A DNA stretch of 64,000 bases from Thamnaconus septentrionalis. Lineage: Eukaryota; Chordata; Actinopteri; Tetraodontiformes; Monacanthidae. Positions 21,047 to 35,013 of the stretch are shown one piece after another (within the stretch, counting starts at the first letter, position 1; every line of letters begins with the position of its first letter). A program made the position numbers and the translations under genes. The DNA lies in the NCBI GenBank assembly GCA_009823395.1, contig CM020506.1:5846501-5910500 (forward strand), written 5' to 3'. The notes under the pieces were generated by a model. It was not told the origin of the DNA. It worked only from the letters and a program-made list of their open reading frames with translations, and did not search any database.

Positions 21047-23425
21047 AGCCCGGGGATCCGCTGAGGATTCACAACAATGGAGCTGCAGACTGGATTAAGC
21101 CGTCTGATGGAGGCGAGAAAGGCAGAGAAATCAATGGGCAGATGTGATTTCCTAAGCCACTAAACATCCTCTGACACGTCCACCAATTAGCAGTGTCAAA
21201 CGGGGATATCTTCAGCGGGAGCGGGCGAGGTCATTAGATAAGTGCGTCCGTACGGCATCCCGGCTCCTCGCACACGTGTGTGTGTTTTAATATGTGTGTG
21301 GTGCGTGATGGGCTTTTAACTTTATTTACTTCATTTTTTTTTTGTTTTATTTTTCGTTGGTAATATTGCTGCTACGTTTACAAATTGTATCTATTTCCTC
21401 TCATATTGTTGTTTAATATTAGTTTTTCGAAAAGCCCCCCATGGACTGGTGTCAAAAATTAGCACGTATGCCAAAAAACACAAACGCAAACCATCTGATC
21501 TGTGCATCTGTGGATGTATTTGTGATGTCCCTATCAAATAAAACAAACATAACATAAACCAATAGGCCTCGGCGTTGCCTCGTTGTCTTGATTACCTGCC
21601 CGCATTTCATAATAGCGTTTGGAATTTGTATTTGTTTTTGATTTCCACTCGTCACAATTGCATCCAGTTTAGAGAAAACGACACGGGAAGCAATTTCTGC
21701 TTCACGCAGCCGGTAAATGCAGTTAGAGGCGAGAGCTCCATCAGCCGCTACAAACACCTTTCAATACGCCCGGCGCTCCTCATCCCTCTTCTTCCCTCCC
21801 CGCTGTCACGGCTGCACCTACTGAAGGGAGTGAATGACAGAATGATGTATTTTATTTGCTACTCGGCATTAAGAGATACGCGCGGCCAGACAATGGCTTC
21901 CGACGCCGCGGCCGCGAGTCGGGAGTTGTTCTGCGTCCTGGCTCGGCGCTGATACGTTTGTGTTGGTAAAATCCACACGTCCTGTCTTTTTTTTTGTTTG
22001 TTTGTTTTGCTGTTGTTGTTGTTTTTTTTCTCCATTAGTAATACCCGCACCACATGCTTTGCCAGATTGCAGCTGTTATGGGGGAATGGAACTCAAGAAA
22101 TATGCGTTTTCTTATTGAACTGAAGTCTCAGAGCTTTAGACGTCTTTCAGGAAGCTGGAGACTTTGCCTCAGGTTCAGGTTTGGCTGAAGTGGCTTCTCC
22201 CAAAAATAAGGACACTAGTTTGTACTGTTGTAGTACTCGAGATTGGTCTCGGTCTCAAGACCACTTTTTAAGGGTCTCAGTCTCGTCTTGGCTTCCTGTT
22301 TTTGGCAGGAGATGACATTAGCTCGTCAGTAGTTAGCCGCTGTACCGCACGCCGCTAACTGAAACATGTTGTCTGCTCAGTCATTCTTGTTTGTTGTTGG
22401 TTGTTCAATGTGAAAGTGCCACTGTTGAAAATCCATCTTTGCTAGCCTCTTCAGCAGCTGCAGAGTTTGTTCATTTCTAACTTCTATTAGCTTCTTCCTT
22501 CAAGTCTTTCACAGCAAGCTCTTGCTTTCTGTACCTTCCGGCCTCTTTACCCATAGAGGAAGCTGATTGGTTTGGGTTAGATGAGATAGAATCCAGAGCT
22601 GGAGCCAGAGCGATCTGGCTGCATCATTCCACAGGCGTAGCTTATCTTGGCTGAAAAAGTTGAAGAAAGTTGTGTTGATTTTGGGGTGATCCAGTTGATC
22701 TTCACTTTCTCATTACGCTTGTTTAAATATAAATTTTGTAAATAAATTTCAAGAGGTTATTCTTCTGCTTTAGTAAATCAACTTTTTTTGGGATACAGAT
22801 GCATTCAGATTTTTTTGTACATCCGTTGGCAGCAGCCTGTCGAGGTCAGTCGAGCCGACTGCTTCTAACATACGTTTCCTCCTGGGAGCTGCATGGTGTA
22901 CGCAGGGTGATGACTTGTATTACTGCTGCACTTATTGCTAACTGTATTGCCTCAAGCTGGGACATGCTGGTTGAAAATACTGAACGCTGTCCTTGATAAA
23001 ATGGCCGCGGGGAGTATTTCAAACTTTTTAAGAGCACTCGGAGAGAGAACGTGTCCAGTTGTGGGAGTTGTGGGGGCCTTTTTTGACCTTGGGCTTGAGA
23101 TAGTTTTTAGTACCAATGATTAGAATTGGCTGAGGTGAATCTGTCAAGCAAACATTTGCAGTAAGCGGCGCACTTGCTCCCTCTAGGTTGGAAAAAAAAG
23201 TGGCTTGGCTTCAGAGACATTTATTTTCCCAAGTCTTCCTCTTCTAGGACGATAGCGAAGAGATAGAGCTGCAAACCTCTTGGATCTACAATTTCACCAT
23301 TTGTCATTGTTTCTGTTGTTTTGCTTGGAAGGTCTCCACCTGTTGCACAGCTGCCCACTGTTGCTGATGGCTCTTTGTGGGTCAACCTGTTTGAAGGGTG
23401 TCAAAGATCAGTTTGACCTTGTAGC
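21047..23425. other. Non-coding, one repeat fragment
   Basis: Holds the CTCGGTCTC-type fragment at 22231. The rest is AT-rich to mixed DNA with no gene signal. Confidence 0.6.
22231..22295 (+). repeat. CTCGGTCTC-rich interspersed repeat fragment
   Basis: TAGTACTCGAGATTGGTCTC, GGTCTCAAGACCACTTTTTA and GGGTCTCAGTCTCGTCTTGG resemble the repeated GGTCTCGGTCTTG stretch of a known medium-reiterated fish element. Fragment only; family not assigned. Confidence 0.45.
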
Positions 23426-23570
23426 TATGCAGCACAGTGAAGCAGTGGTCAGCACTGTCAACTCACAGCGAGAAGGTTGCGGGTTCCATTCCCACCCAGG
23501 TGCTTACTGTGAAGAATTTGCATGTCTTCTCTGTGTCTTTATGGATTTTGGCTGGCCTAAACCTGACCCT
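23426..23570 (+). mobile_element. tRNA-derived SINE-like repeat
   Basis: It contains GCAGCACAGTGAAGCAGTGG, CAGCACTG, CTCACAGCGAGAAGGTTGC and GGGTTCCATTCCCACCC, followed by a diverged GAATTTGCATGTCTTCTCTG. This order is characteristic of a widespread fish repeat whose head resembles a tRNA. The box-B-like segment GGTTCCATTCC is one or two changes from GGTTCGANTCC. Internal promoter function is probably lost. A degenerate CCTAACC run follows. Confidence 0.7.
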
Positions 23571-26500
23571 AACCTTAACCATAACACCAGCCTCACAAAA
23601 ATGAAAATTAATCTCAGCAATGTGGTACTGCGCATACGCAGAACCATAAAATAGCACTTTTCAATAGATAAACAAGCAACTCTTCTTTTTTTAGGCACAC
23701 CCGAAGGTTCTAATTACATGATTCTAAGATAATAAGTTGTGATCTAAAGTGGGCCGGTCGGCTTTATTGTACGAACTAATGAAACAGTATTTATTATTTG
23801 TTTATTGAACTACATGCCGTTAGGAAAAGAATCTGCAAGCACAACGATGACATATCAGCAATATACAGACCTAATTTGTTCAAGGCCTCAGCAGCAACAC
23901 GTATTGAACCAGCAGGTGACTCACAGAAACATTTGCCTTTGCCTGAAGTCACGTTTCTGACCGTCTCACAGCTGCACAGCCAATCTTCCCACTGCCTCGG
24001 CTTTAATACGCTCCATCATTGGTCCCGCAGGTGGTCAGTGTACATACGAGCCTTAATTGCTTCCTATTTTTACGACAGGTATCTTCCCCCCCCTTCTCTA
24101 TTAGACACTAATCAGTTTGTCATCTGTGATGAAACTGTGCACAGGCAGCAGTAATTGCACTGACTCATCCTGCAGGAGGACGTCTGCCCTTAATGATGAT
24201 AAATTTTCTTCCTCACCGCAGAAATGATGAAATTCAGTTAGGTGGCCGTCCTCCTAAGAGGTGAATGGATTCTGAATCCCGATTCTTACTGCAAATACTT
24301 GGCGCCAGCTGAAGTGAGGCAGGCAGCGCGCCAATATTTAAACAGTGGGAGCCGGCAGGCAGAAGATTTACTTATTTATATATTTATGTAACGGTATAGA
24401 ATTTGAACATGCACGCTAGAGGTCCAGAATATGAGACCATAACCCTGCTGTTTGCAGTGACGATTCTTCTGTGGACCCTCTCACAGATACTTGTGAGATG
24501 AATTGTGACTTCAGTCAAAAAGATTAAACAAAAAAAAAGTCTTCAGCTAGCTGTCCAGTTTTGAATTGTCTTCAACATTGATGATAAAAGGGCAAAAAAA
24601 AAAAAAGAACAGGGGGTCAGTTTGAGAAGACGGTTGAGTTGCTGTTAAATTATGCAACACCCGGCCACCGACGCTTCCTGCTCCGCTGCTTCTCATTGGC
24701 TGCCGCCCCACTTCTATCCATTCCAGAGGCAGCCTGACACAAGATCGAGAATATCAAACATGTCTGATATTTACAGTCTGAGATCGAACTCAACACCGAC
24801 CCAATCAGAGGCGGTAAAGTCGTCGTCTCAGGCGACGCCCAGGCTTTAAGCTGTACAGTGTGTGGGGCCATGATTTAATATCCAAAATCTCAAAATATAC
24901 TGCTATGTATAAGAACAATGCATTTACCATCTTTGTATGGATTTTATTATGGATATTAATGCACATCCTCACAATACCAGCACTTCTTTCTTGGTTATTA
25001 AAGATGTAACCGAGATCCAGCCCGATCATAACAGCTGGAATATAAAGGAAATTCTGCCAGTGAAACCCTGACCAGCTTCATCTGACCAGCTTCACCTATA
25101 ATCATTTACTCTTTACCAGACACGTCCTGTGCCGCCTCTCCAACCAGGAAGTTGCCACAACGCAGCCACCACTTCTTGCCACAGGTGGCGCTGTTTAGTC
25201 TTTAAATAACTGGCCCTCCCCGTCGCCCCGTCTCCTCCTCAAGAAGGGGAAAAAAATGTTCAGAGCCAGGCTGCGTATTGTTGCTCGGCTGGCTGAGTCC
25301 GGGACAGCTGCAGGTAAAGGGGCCATTCGCTGCTCAGCCAGGGGTGGAGATGGATGAAGCCACTCAACTGAGGCCGGCCATCCTCCCCCTGTATCTGCAC
25401 ACGTCACCTCCCTCCCGTTTAATGGCTTCCTGTTCGATAGACGACTTTGAGAAAAGATGGAATTTTCTTTTTTCCTCCTCTGCCACCTTTGTGCAGGCTC
25501 AGTGTGTGTTCGCAGGTGAGCAAATGGCCCTGAGTCATCAGTCACAAGTCGGCAGGAGCCAAGGCCCGACCATAAAGTAGATTATGTAACCTCAGCGCTG
25601 TTGAATATGTAATAAATACAGAGGGACATCTTCTGACCTCCTTTGAAGGAAAACTGATTTTTTGAAACGGTTATAAAAAAGTTTAGCGTTCACAGAGCAC
25701 CACAGTTCCCGTGATGATTCATCTCTGCTGCTTGTGATCTCCGCAACTTTCAATTTGAGATCAAATAAACTAAAATAAACACTAGGCATCAGTCGGCTAT
25801 TAAACTAATGTGGATTTGGGAGCCAGGTTGGGACATGAAAGAAGCCACTATTACTCCTGTGATATTGACCAAAAACACGAGAAGCTGTTCTCCACTTACG
25901 ATTACTATGGTAAATGAAATTATTGCAAATCTTGTTAGTGGCTAAACGTTACTTCAAGGTTCCTGCAACCATTTCGTGGAACAGAATCTACACTGTGTCT
26001 GTGACCCTCAGGTGCTGATTATACAGAGCCACATTATGAAATTAGTAGACAAACACTGCAGCTCTGACTAACCTGTCGGCAGTGAACGGGGCGCCGGTTC
26101 AAGTGAAGAGGCACTCTGCGACTTTTCACACGTGGGAATGAGTCTGAAGTCCATGACAGCTGCTTGGGGATCATTACTGTGGCCTTTGATTGCAGAAACG
26201 CCGCTTTGTTTCAGTGCACGTCGTAAAATGTTTAATCAGCCGAAGGTGGAAAGTGTGCACAGCGCAGAAAAACACACATTTTGAAGTGAGGCCTCGCCGG
26301 CCTGATCCGCCCTGCAGACTGTTTGCAGTGAGTTGTGTGAGTCGTTGGTTGCTACTGCTTCTAGTGGAGAAATCACTCCTGCTTCTGTGCTTTATTGGAC
26401 GGACGAGACAGATAATGGCTCTAGATCCAGAGGGAAAAAAAGTTTCACACTAGAGTTTGAATGCTTCACCTTGTAATTCAAACATTTCACCTTCCAGTCA

Positions 26501-29500
26501 TTCAAAACATGCCTGATTCAGTGGAGGCAATTGTGCAAATGCTCCTCTCAGATAAACTCTGCTGACTTATGAGACGAGAACAGTATCATCAGCAAGTCGG
26601 TCGGGGGGGAGTTTTTTTTTTCCTTCTTTCTTTTCTTTTCTTTTTTTTATGCAGCTGCATTCATTTTTCACCCAGAGGCCTCTGGGGCCTGAGCCGTGCT
26701 GTTTCTCACTACATGGGATCTTGTGTCCTCCCCACCTTCTCAATAATTCAATGGAAAGAGGAGACGTCAGCTCCGCTATAATTACTGCGCGAGGCTGACA
26801 AGCTCCTCTGTCAAGGGCAAGGCGGCGCCGGGCTTTGCGTTAACGGAGCGTTGGAGGCTGCGGCTGACGAGAGGTGACGAAACGACGGGCAACACCCTCG
26901 GGGGAAAGTGGCAAAACACGACGATAGCTTTCCTTTAAAATCTGATCGTTAATCGTGTTTTTTTAAAGACTGATCTGTGCTTGAAGGCGGCTCTAAAACT
27001 GCAGCATTAGACTCATTAGAGGTACAGGTGCAGCGTTATAGAGATTAACTTTTTAATGGAGCAGTTTTAAGAAATTGGGCGACTTTTCAAGCGTTGAAGA
27101 AGCAAAAACGATCCATCGTAGTTTGTTTGGCAGGAGAAACTTGGGACCTCCTGATTTTCATCCCTGGGCTCCGGCTGAGACGACACAGCCCCCGTTAACA
27201 CCGGCCAGAGTCTCCAAACTTCCTGCTCAGGCAAACCCTGGGCAGCGCCAAGATATGACTGAAACACTTACTGTCAGCGAGACCTAAAACCTGGCGCGGG
27301 AGAAACGTCCTGGCACGAGGCCGCGGCCGGTTTGAGACGAGCTCGAGGAAGTAGGCACTCATTAGAGTGAGACGGTGTGACACACTTCCTCCCCAGACTC
27401 CCCTGGAAAAGGGCAGGAGCAGTACGGGTGTTTCGTGGTGTGTGAGTGTGTGTGTGTGTGTATGCGCTGTGATGTGAAAAGCCGAGCTGATCCAGCTGAT
27501 CTCATCTGTCTGGAACTAAACATAATTATCTTATGATTCAGGGGATAATCGCGGATTTCATGACCAAAATTAAACATCTCGGAAACAAATATGTTCCTTA
27601 ATGGCATTTTCAGATCTTTATTTTGTCGCTGCGCATACCAGCAGAGCCGCTTTGCACGGCAAATTATCCAGAATACCACCATACGTCTGCAGGAAAAGGC
27701 ATATTTAGCCCCTGTTCACAGCTTCCTGCTAAAACTGAGGCTTCGTGCAGGCACATTCTTGCATTTTTGGAAGGTGACAAAAAAAGGGCGGAGCCAACAC
27801 TTGGCTGGGAGTGATATTGAGTGATATTGGTGCATTTGTCATACCACAAAGGGCACAGAATAGCTTTCTCCCATGTTAGGCACTGTCCAATTTAAAGTAA
27901 AGACTTGTCAGTGCAACAAACTATAGTTTATTTTGAGAGAAGCATTCATTGAAAAAACAAACAAATCATTTTCCCTCTTAAAAGAAATAAAATATCACCT
28001 CAAAACTTAATTTCTGTCCACGGTTATGACGCGATTTTTAACTTCTCAGGAAAAATTAAAATAGTATTTGCTGGCTTGAGATGTTAAAACTCAGACAGGA
28101 CCTCAGCACAAACATCTTGACTTTTCCCATCGCACTCTCTCTTTCAGGCCCAGGCAGTGCAAAAAAGGAACAAGGGTCAGTTAGGGGAGGAAAAAGCTGG
28201 GATAGAGGTTCCAGTAATTTTTGACTATAATGAGATGTGTCAGGCTTAATGAGAAGACTGGTGTTTCCTGGTACCCTACCCCAAGGCGGCCACATTAGAG
28301 GCCAGTGAAGAAAGGCCACATTGGCTGTTTGATTGCAGCAGACAAAGCGGCAGTAGCTCGTTAGGTCCTGATGGCCTCGCCTAGATTTTAATTAGGATCA
28401 GACTCTGAAACATTGTCCTGCACTGACTCGTCCTGCAGCACCTTCCTACGAGCTCCACACGAACTGGGAGGAAAAAGGGAGGGGAAGCAGCTTATTTTAT
28501 TGTTGCTGTTGCCACTAGTTTTGATTTTCTGGTACCATCAGGCGCTAACATACCAAACTCAAAGCCCTTGTGTTGCTCAGCTGCATGTCTATGAGACCTG
28601 CTCTGGTCCCTGAGAAGGTCTCGTGGACACCCTTTGTGTGCCCTCGACCTGCTGCGTTCATCAAATCTCATTCTGCTGAAGGCCAATACCCAGGCGTTCC
28701 TCTCTAGCACCCAGATGTTAACCAACTGGCCAGTGGTGGCGCTAAGCTGACATAAAGTGTTGCAGCGGGTGACATGCGCACCAGCGTCCCGGTTCTGATC
28801 GTGACAGTCTCCTTGAACGTCCTGACCTTGGATGAAATTCAGTTAGATGTGGCTGTCATTTTTTCTTCTTCTTCTGTCCCAATTTTTTTTTAGCCTTCAG
28901 TGTGTTGCAGCAAGTGTTGCAATGTTGTGTGAGAGAGGACTGCCGGTGCAAAATGCATTGAGGTTGCAGCAGTGACATACATTCTTGAGCCTCTGCCACT
29001 AACTGGTACTATTTTTGCACATGGTGGAAGTAATGGGGACACCAGAGAGACGGAGCATGTTTGATGTTTGTGGAAATAAAGCCAGAGAGGCCAGACTGAG
29101 GACGGTTTGGACGTGTCCAAGGGATTGATACGTTGGAAGTGGCAGACAAGAAGAAGAGCAAAGATGAGATTCCAGAAGAAAAAGAAACTCAGGTGGGAAG
29201 TGATCGAACAGCTTTCTCGCAGAAGTTGAGGTGGACCTGGAAAGCTTCTAAAGAATTTCAAACACCAGCTTTTGTCTGCAAGTTCATGATCCTGAGGATC
29301 CTCTGGCTTCTTCACACTGTTTCCACAAGGTCATAGCCAGTTCTACGGCCTCACTGCCACACTCTCATTCAGGAATACTGACTGTCATCCGCTGTGATCG
29401 CTGACGCTTTTGTTTTGTTTTTTTTCCCTCTAAAAGACAAAAGCAGCCCAGAGGAGCAACAGGGAGCAGCTGAGGATCTCCAGCCAAGGCAGGTGATTCA

Positions 29501-30304
29501 CATCTAATGGATGTTAATGCGGCGGACACCACTGAGGCTATCCCCACAGGTGTACACTTTACAGTTAATTGATAGTTGAGGGCCATGAAAAGATGCACAT
29601 TAAATCACGGCCAATGAGCCTTCGGTTAAGGTTGCGTGCAATCTGAAGAACGGGTCTCCGGAGCCTCTTTAAGGTTTCCCACGACGGAAAGGGTGGGGAA
29701 AAAATGCGCTCGGATGAATAATTAAGCAGCAAACGTCCTTAACTCATATCGCCCGCCTCAAAACTGTTACTGTTTCCGAGGCGGAGCGTACGCACGGTGT
29801 TAACATTCATAGACATCCCGCCTCCACCTACCGCTTCCCTGTAACGGCTTCCTTGATGTCTGTGCGATCACTGGCTCGCCAAACAGGCCCAACGTGTTGA
29901 CACGCATTCTGCGTGGTTGCTCTGTCACACTTTGGCATTAGCAATCTCCATAAACAAATGCCTACTTGTGCGCTCGGCGCTGTCTCAGATCCACCCTGAG
30001 GCAAATTGTGGATACGTTTGAATCATCGGCATGCATTTTATTATCTGCCTGTGTTTGCTACATCAACCTTTTCTTAGAGGTCAATAAATAAAAAAAACAC
30101 GTGCGGCATGAAATGACTCGTTTTGTTTCACGGAAATTGAAGCAAATCAAGATGTTCTAAATGGAATTCCACAAAATTTTACAGTTAGGGGCTAAAAGGC
30201 GGCAACCAACTTGACTCCACTAGAGAACAAAGACTCATTGTCTCCAACCCAGTGCCCTACTTTTTGCAGACAGTAAGTAAACGGACTAAACACTGAAGAT
30301 ACAG

Positions 30305-30305
<1 letters not shown>
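23571..30305. other. Non-coding, quiet region
   Basis: Almost 7 kb with only short simple repeats: a GT run at 27437-27462, a 10-bp duplication GAGTGATATT at 27806-27825, and a TGACCAGCTTCA duplication at about 25068-25098. No exon, transposon or RNA gene recognised. This quiet, low-repeat stretch could hold conserved non-coding elements, which need alignment to see. Confidence 0.55.

Positions 30306-30371
<66 letters not shown>
30306..30371 (+). repeat. (TG)n microsatellite, longest pure TG array
   Basis: 33 pure units without interruption, suggesting a young and highly polymorphic locus. Confidence 0.95.
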
Positions 30372-30373
<2 letters not shown>

Positions 30374-30789
30374 TACTGTCGTGCTAAACCAGCCTCCAAG
30401 GGGTTAAACGGCACAAACTCTCACACAGACGATGATCAACAGGACTCTGCGGTATTATTAAAATGTATTTCGCACACTTCAAACACGTCGCCGCCGTCGC
30501 CGTCTAAAAGTTCCAGGAAGGAAACCAACACATTTGAAGTGTTTTTTTCTGAAAGTGTGCTCATGCTCCGCCGGGCCTTTCCGTCCTGATCTGTGTGCAC
30601 AGATGGCGTCGTTCCACAAACAGCAGCGGTTCCCGAGCAGTGAAATGGGATTGGAGCGACTATACAAACAGATCAGACGGGTTTAACCAGATGATATCCT
30701 GTTACTGTGCTGGCCACCCTGTTGTTAGCCAATTAATGGCTCATTAGCTGTTTAGCTGTGGAGTCTCGGGTTACAAGGCCGCCGAACCT

Positions 30790-30790
<1 letters not shown>

Positions 30791-30824
<34 letters not shown>
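30791..30824 (+). repeat. (CT)n microsatellite
   Basis: 17 pure CT units. Confidence 0.95.
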
Positions 30825-30828
<4 letters not shown>

Positions 30829-31959
30829 GATTGAGTCTGATTGGTTGAACCTCCTGGCACAGATCAGGTCTTTCTTTCAGGAGTTTAGAGTTTCAGCAGA
30901 GCAACAGAAGAAAACCTTGACCGTAGCTACATTTTTTTCTCCAGCTAATTACCCAGCTCGTTTTTGAGCCGCTGCGATTGAAAACGCGGCTTGAATGCTG
31001 TCTGCATTCTCTCCGCAAACCCTTCGATCCAATCTTTGTTGTGTGGAGTGCGAACATCACCCACCGCTTGGCGCTCACGCAGAGTCCGCGTGCGTTCACC
31101 TACTACAGTGCATCCTGCGTGCGCTTCCAAGGACAAATAGGAGTCTATTCTCTGTGATCCGTCAGTTCTTGTATCACTCGGCGCAGTCGAAGCGTTTGTT
31201 CTTCTTGCCAAACACAGGCCCATTAATAGTGCATGAATACAATGAGGAGGAGAGATAAAAAAAACAAACAACAAAGTAGGGAGCAAACCACCAAACAGCC
31301 ATGTGTACATTTATTTAATATTCTCTGTGCTCACAGCTCAAGTTTCTCTGGGCCCGTGTGTTGCCTCTGCAAATCACGACGGCTAGGATTAACCTGGCAA
31401 CCCAAAGAAAAAAACACAAAAAACAAACATCAGTGAGAATGGTGCACACAACGCCTTTTGGCTGTTCACTGCAGGCAAGAGCATCCGGCGCCGGGAGAGT
31501 TTTATTCAAGCCTCTGCATCTTTATTTCAGTTGTGACACAAAAATCAAAAAAATGATCTTGCGAACTGGTGAACTTTAGCTCGCTGCTTGTCCCGGCTCT
31601 GCTTGCACGACGCACAGACTTGATGTATTTCGCACCAGAAAGAAAAAAATTATTAGGCCCTTGAAAGTGGAACTCGGGCGGACACGAAGAGCTGCGCTCG
31701 CTCAGAGCCAATCAATGTGTCAGTGTTTCAGCACCAGATAGGAATTGCCTTTGTCCAGAGGCCTTTCACATGGTAACTGAGGCTAATCTCTCAGTCTTAC
31801 TGTGGCTAAACCAACCATTTCTAATTGCAAACACTGCGCTTTTTGAGAGTCGTTGAAAGCTGGGCGGTGCGATAGGCTCCGGGGAAATTCTCTGGCACCC
31901 GCAGAAATTCAGCTGCGCTTTTTATTCCCGTTCCCTTTATCCTTCTCCATTAGAAAAAT

Positions 31960-32004
31960 TAAATAAATAAATAAATAAATAAATGAATAAATAAATAAAT
32001 AAAT
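31960..32004 (+). repeat. (AAAT)n microsatellite
   Basis: About eleven tetranucleotide units with one ATGA interruption. Confidence 0.95.
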
Positions 32005-32934
32005 ACGCATTCCGTTGACGTCTCTGAACACACTTGCACATACTCTGGTGTGTGTGCAAGTGTGTGTGGTTGTGTGTGTGCATGGAGCCAGGTGGTGTGC
32101 TCAGTGCTGGATCTTGCTCTCTGCTCTCCTGAGTGTCATCAGTAACCTGAGCTGCCTGTTTAAATAAGTCACTTATTCCGAAAAGTTTGCTCGCTCGCAG
32201 ACACGCGGTGGAACGGTGCCCAAAACACACTTTTCGCTACACTTCCGATCATCACGGACCGCTTGATGGAAATTGGAATTCAGTTCTCAAAGTCACTTTC
32301 ACTGTCTTGAAGGCGCAGTTACTACAAGTCAGAGGGAAGGGGTTGGAAAAAAGAAAAACAGAAAGTCCGGAAAGCCTTGCGGGCGCCGCTCCGTGTCCAA
32401 AAGCCGTCATCATGGTGTCACTCAGTTTAAGTTAGTCGGCGTGAACGTGGCAGCTGATTGGACGTGACAGACAAGCCCGGAGCCTCCTTGTTTAATTAGC
32501 CAGCCTTGTTTTGTGGAGCCAAACCTGTCGCCCATCATCTGACAGGGCATTTTCTATTTTAAACACCGTTCCATCTGACTCGGTTTGCATGTTTCTTGCT
32601 TTATACCATGAAAAGTTTTCTTTTTTGTAAGTTCTGCACCACACAGAGGCCGAATCGCACCTTCCAGTGCTTCACTAGCCGTTAGTGTCACATGCTTTCC
32701 TGCAGATCTTTGTTTACAGCTGGGGAATGCTGTTTTTCTGACGTAACCTTGTTTGGTGGCCAAACCAAGTACAGCAAATGTTGTACCGAAAGCAAATTCT
32801 GCCGACATTGTTGTGCCGTCCTTAATAAATAAGTGAACCTTTACTCAGGCAGCTGAAGTAGATGGAGTGGAAATACAAGCAGCCAGTTGCAGCTGTTTGA
32901 TTCGGTTTTATTTTCCCTGTTAGGCTCGGATTGA

Positions 32935-32956
32935 CAGTGTTTGCATGCAAACACTG
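32935..32956. repeat. Perfect 22-bp palindrome centred on TTTGCATGCAAA
   Basis: CAGTGTTTGCA followed by its exact reverse complement TGCAAACACTG, with no spacer. The centre contains back-to-back POU-octamer-like half sites (TTTGCAT/ATGCAAA). The surroundings are ordinary non-coding DNA. Confidence 0.85.
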
Positions 32957-33405
32957 ATGTCATGCAGGTCAGACAGTGAGGTGACAGAGGTTCCTGCAAA
33001 GTGAACCCAGAGACAAATCAAGGCTAAGGGTGAAAAAACAAAAACAAAAAAAACAGGAAAAACAACTTTTTATTAGATTTTTTTTCTTGTTGGCTGCGTA
33101 CCATAGGTGGAAATAAAACAAAGCCATTACAGGTTATTGACAGAGGCCCCAAGACAGCCACAAATCTCTCAACAAACATTAGTAATTCTAATGGTCAAAA
33201 AGACATTTCAGAATGTAAGACCCCAGAAATGTTTTGATTGTTGTTCCTCTTCGAACTACTGATCTGAAGCAAATGACTCCAGGGCTTCTGTGGAAGTAGA
33301 TGTACTAAAGTTTGGCAAAATGAGCTGCTGCTGCTTCAGCCTGCACATTTTTGGTTGTGTTGATGTGGAGAAATCAGATGAGGACATGCAGAGGAGGTGG
33401 GTATA

Positions 33406-33407
<2 letters not shown>

Positions 33408-33447
<40 letters not shown>
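33408..33447 (+). repeat. (GT)n microsatellite
   Basis: 20 pure units. An ATGCATTTGCATGCAT stretch follows at about 33464-33479. Confidence 0.95.
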
Positions 33448-33449
<2 letters not shown>

Positions 33450-35013
33450 AAATTCGTGATAAAATGCATTTGCATGCATGACATTTAAAACACTATAAAT
33501 GTACACACCTAAATACCAAACCATTTTCACTATAATAATAACAGTTCAATTATATATAAAGCAATTTTTACAAAGTAAGTTTCAAAGGGCTTTACAGAGC
33601 TCCCCAAATTGTTTCGTTGCAGTGATATTCAAACTTCATGTCACAAGCTTCATTGTATTTTTTGATACAAATCGATATTGTCTTGCATTCTGAAAGAGTG
33701 ACGATAACCAAATAAAGATGGATTAGACACAACAAATTAATCAAGTCTATATTCTAGTTTAGCAATTCTCAAGTCAATCCGAACCCAGCCAGCACATCAT
33801 ATTGGTAATGTAATAAAGAGTTTGAAATCAACTCATTTAAAATCACATTATTTGACTTATTTGTAGCGACTCTGCGACCCTGCTTTGGATTTTTTTTGCG
33901 GCAGCGCTGACAGGCTGCTGCTGCTCGCATGATGCAAAGTTTACAAATGCCAGACTGATGAGCAATTACGTCACTTTCTCCGTGAGGCGACCACACCTTT
34001 CGTGCCAAGGTTCAGGTTGTTCGCTGAAGGCAGACTGTGGCAGTGTTTCACGCTACAGGTTGCCGTTGATGTATTTTACCTGAGGGCATCTGCAATTCTT
34101 ACCTCAGTCACTACAAGTTCAGTTTGTTATTTTTACTCTTTTGGGGAAAGCAAAGACACTTTGTTTGTTTCAGAGTAAAATAGCACAGTGCAGTATAGTT
34201 AATATATCTGGTGTCACGACACGGTTCACAGAATGCTTTGCTGTCAAACAGGGTGGTGTTTGGGCAAACATCTTTGAGCAAACAGTGCCATTTCTTGGGG
34301 TTGTAAACTGGAAGCAAAATCAACATAAAAGGGATTAGTCAGTTAGTTAGATACTAGTTAGATATTAGTTGTCTACGTTGGCTCATCATCAGTTGTTCTG
34401 GAGCTTTGATCTGGTCTAGTAAATCAGCCTTCGAACGTCAAGTCTGAGAGCTGTGAGTCAAATCATAAATAGCGCGTGACGGACAACTCAACCACATACT
34501 AGATAGACAGCAGAGAGTCTACTCAGGCAGTTTTGCTACATAAAACTGTTCTACTCATCTCCTCTACGCGACTTTGTCATTTTGCCAGAATAAGGACTAA
34601 ATGGCAATTGGATTACAACATATTCTTGCACATTAGTTTTAAATACATTTTTGTTGCTTATATGATACCAGGCATATTTTGGTTGGAATTGTATTTTATA
34701 TTTATTTCACAAACACTATCTAATACATTATTTTGTTATTTTTGTAATAATAATCATAATAGTAAAGTTAAACATAATTTGTAATCTACTGAGTCGGTGA
34801 AATAAAAAAAGATTCATCTTCCACTGGGTTTCAAATCCTACCTCAAATACAAAGTCCAATAATGCAAAAGAAAACGAACTACGACTGGCGAGTTTCTAAC
34901 TTAAATAAAAAACAAACAAAACAAAGTAAACCATCTGCTCTCAGCTGCAAGTGCACCTGTCAGAACATGACTCGGCCCCGGGGCGCCCTCCATGGGAACG
35001 GGGTAGTACTGCA

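Larger units (their letters stand above)
30372..34964. other. Non-coding, upstream of the CpG island
   Basis: Microsatellites and the 22-bp palindrome only. 33540-33600 (TATAAAGCAATTTTTACAAAG, then CAAAGGGCTTTACAGAG in order) may be a decayed fish repeat but is too short to assign. Confidence 0.55.

Noticed and set aside
23556..23590. Interstitial telomere repeat
   Set aside because: The CCTAACC-like units are few and degenerate, and they directly follow a SINE-like element, so they are better read as its tail.
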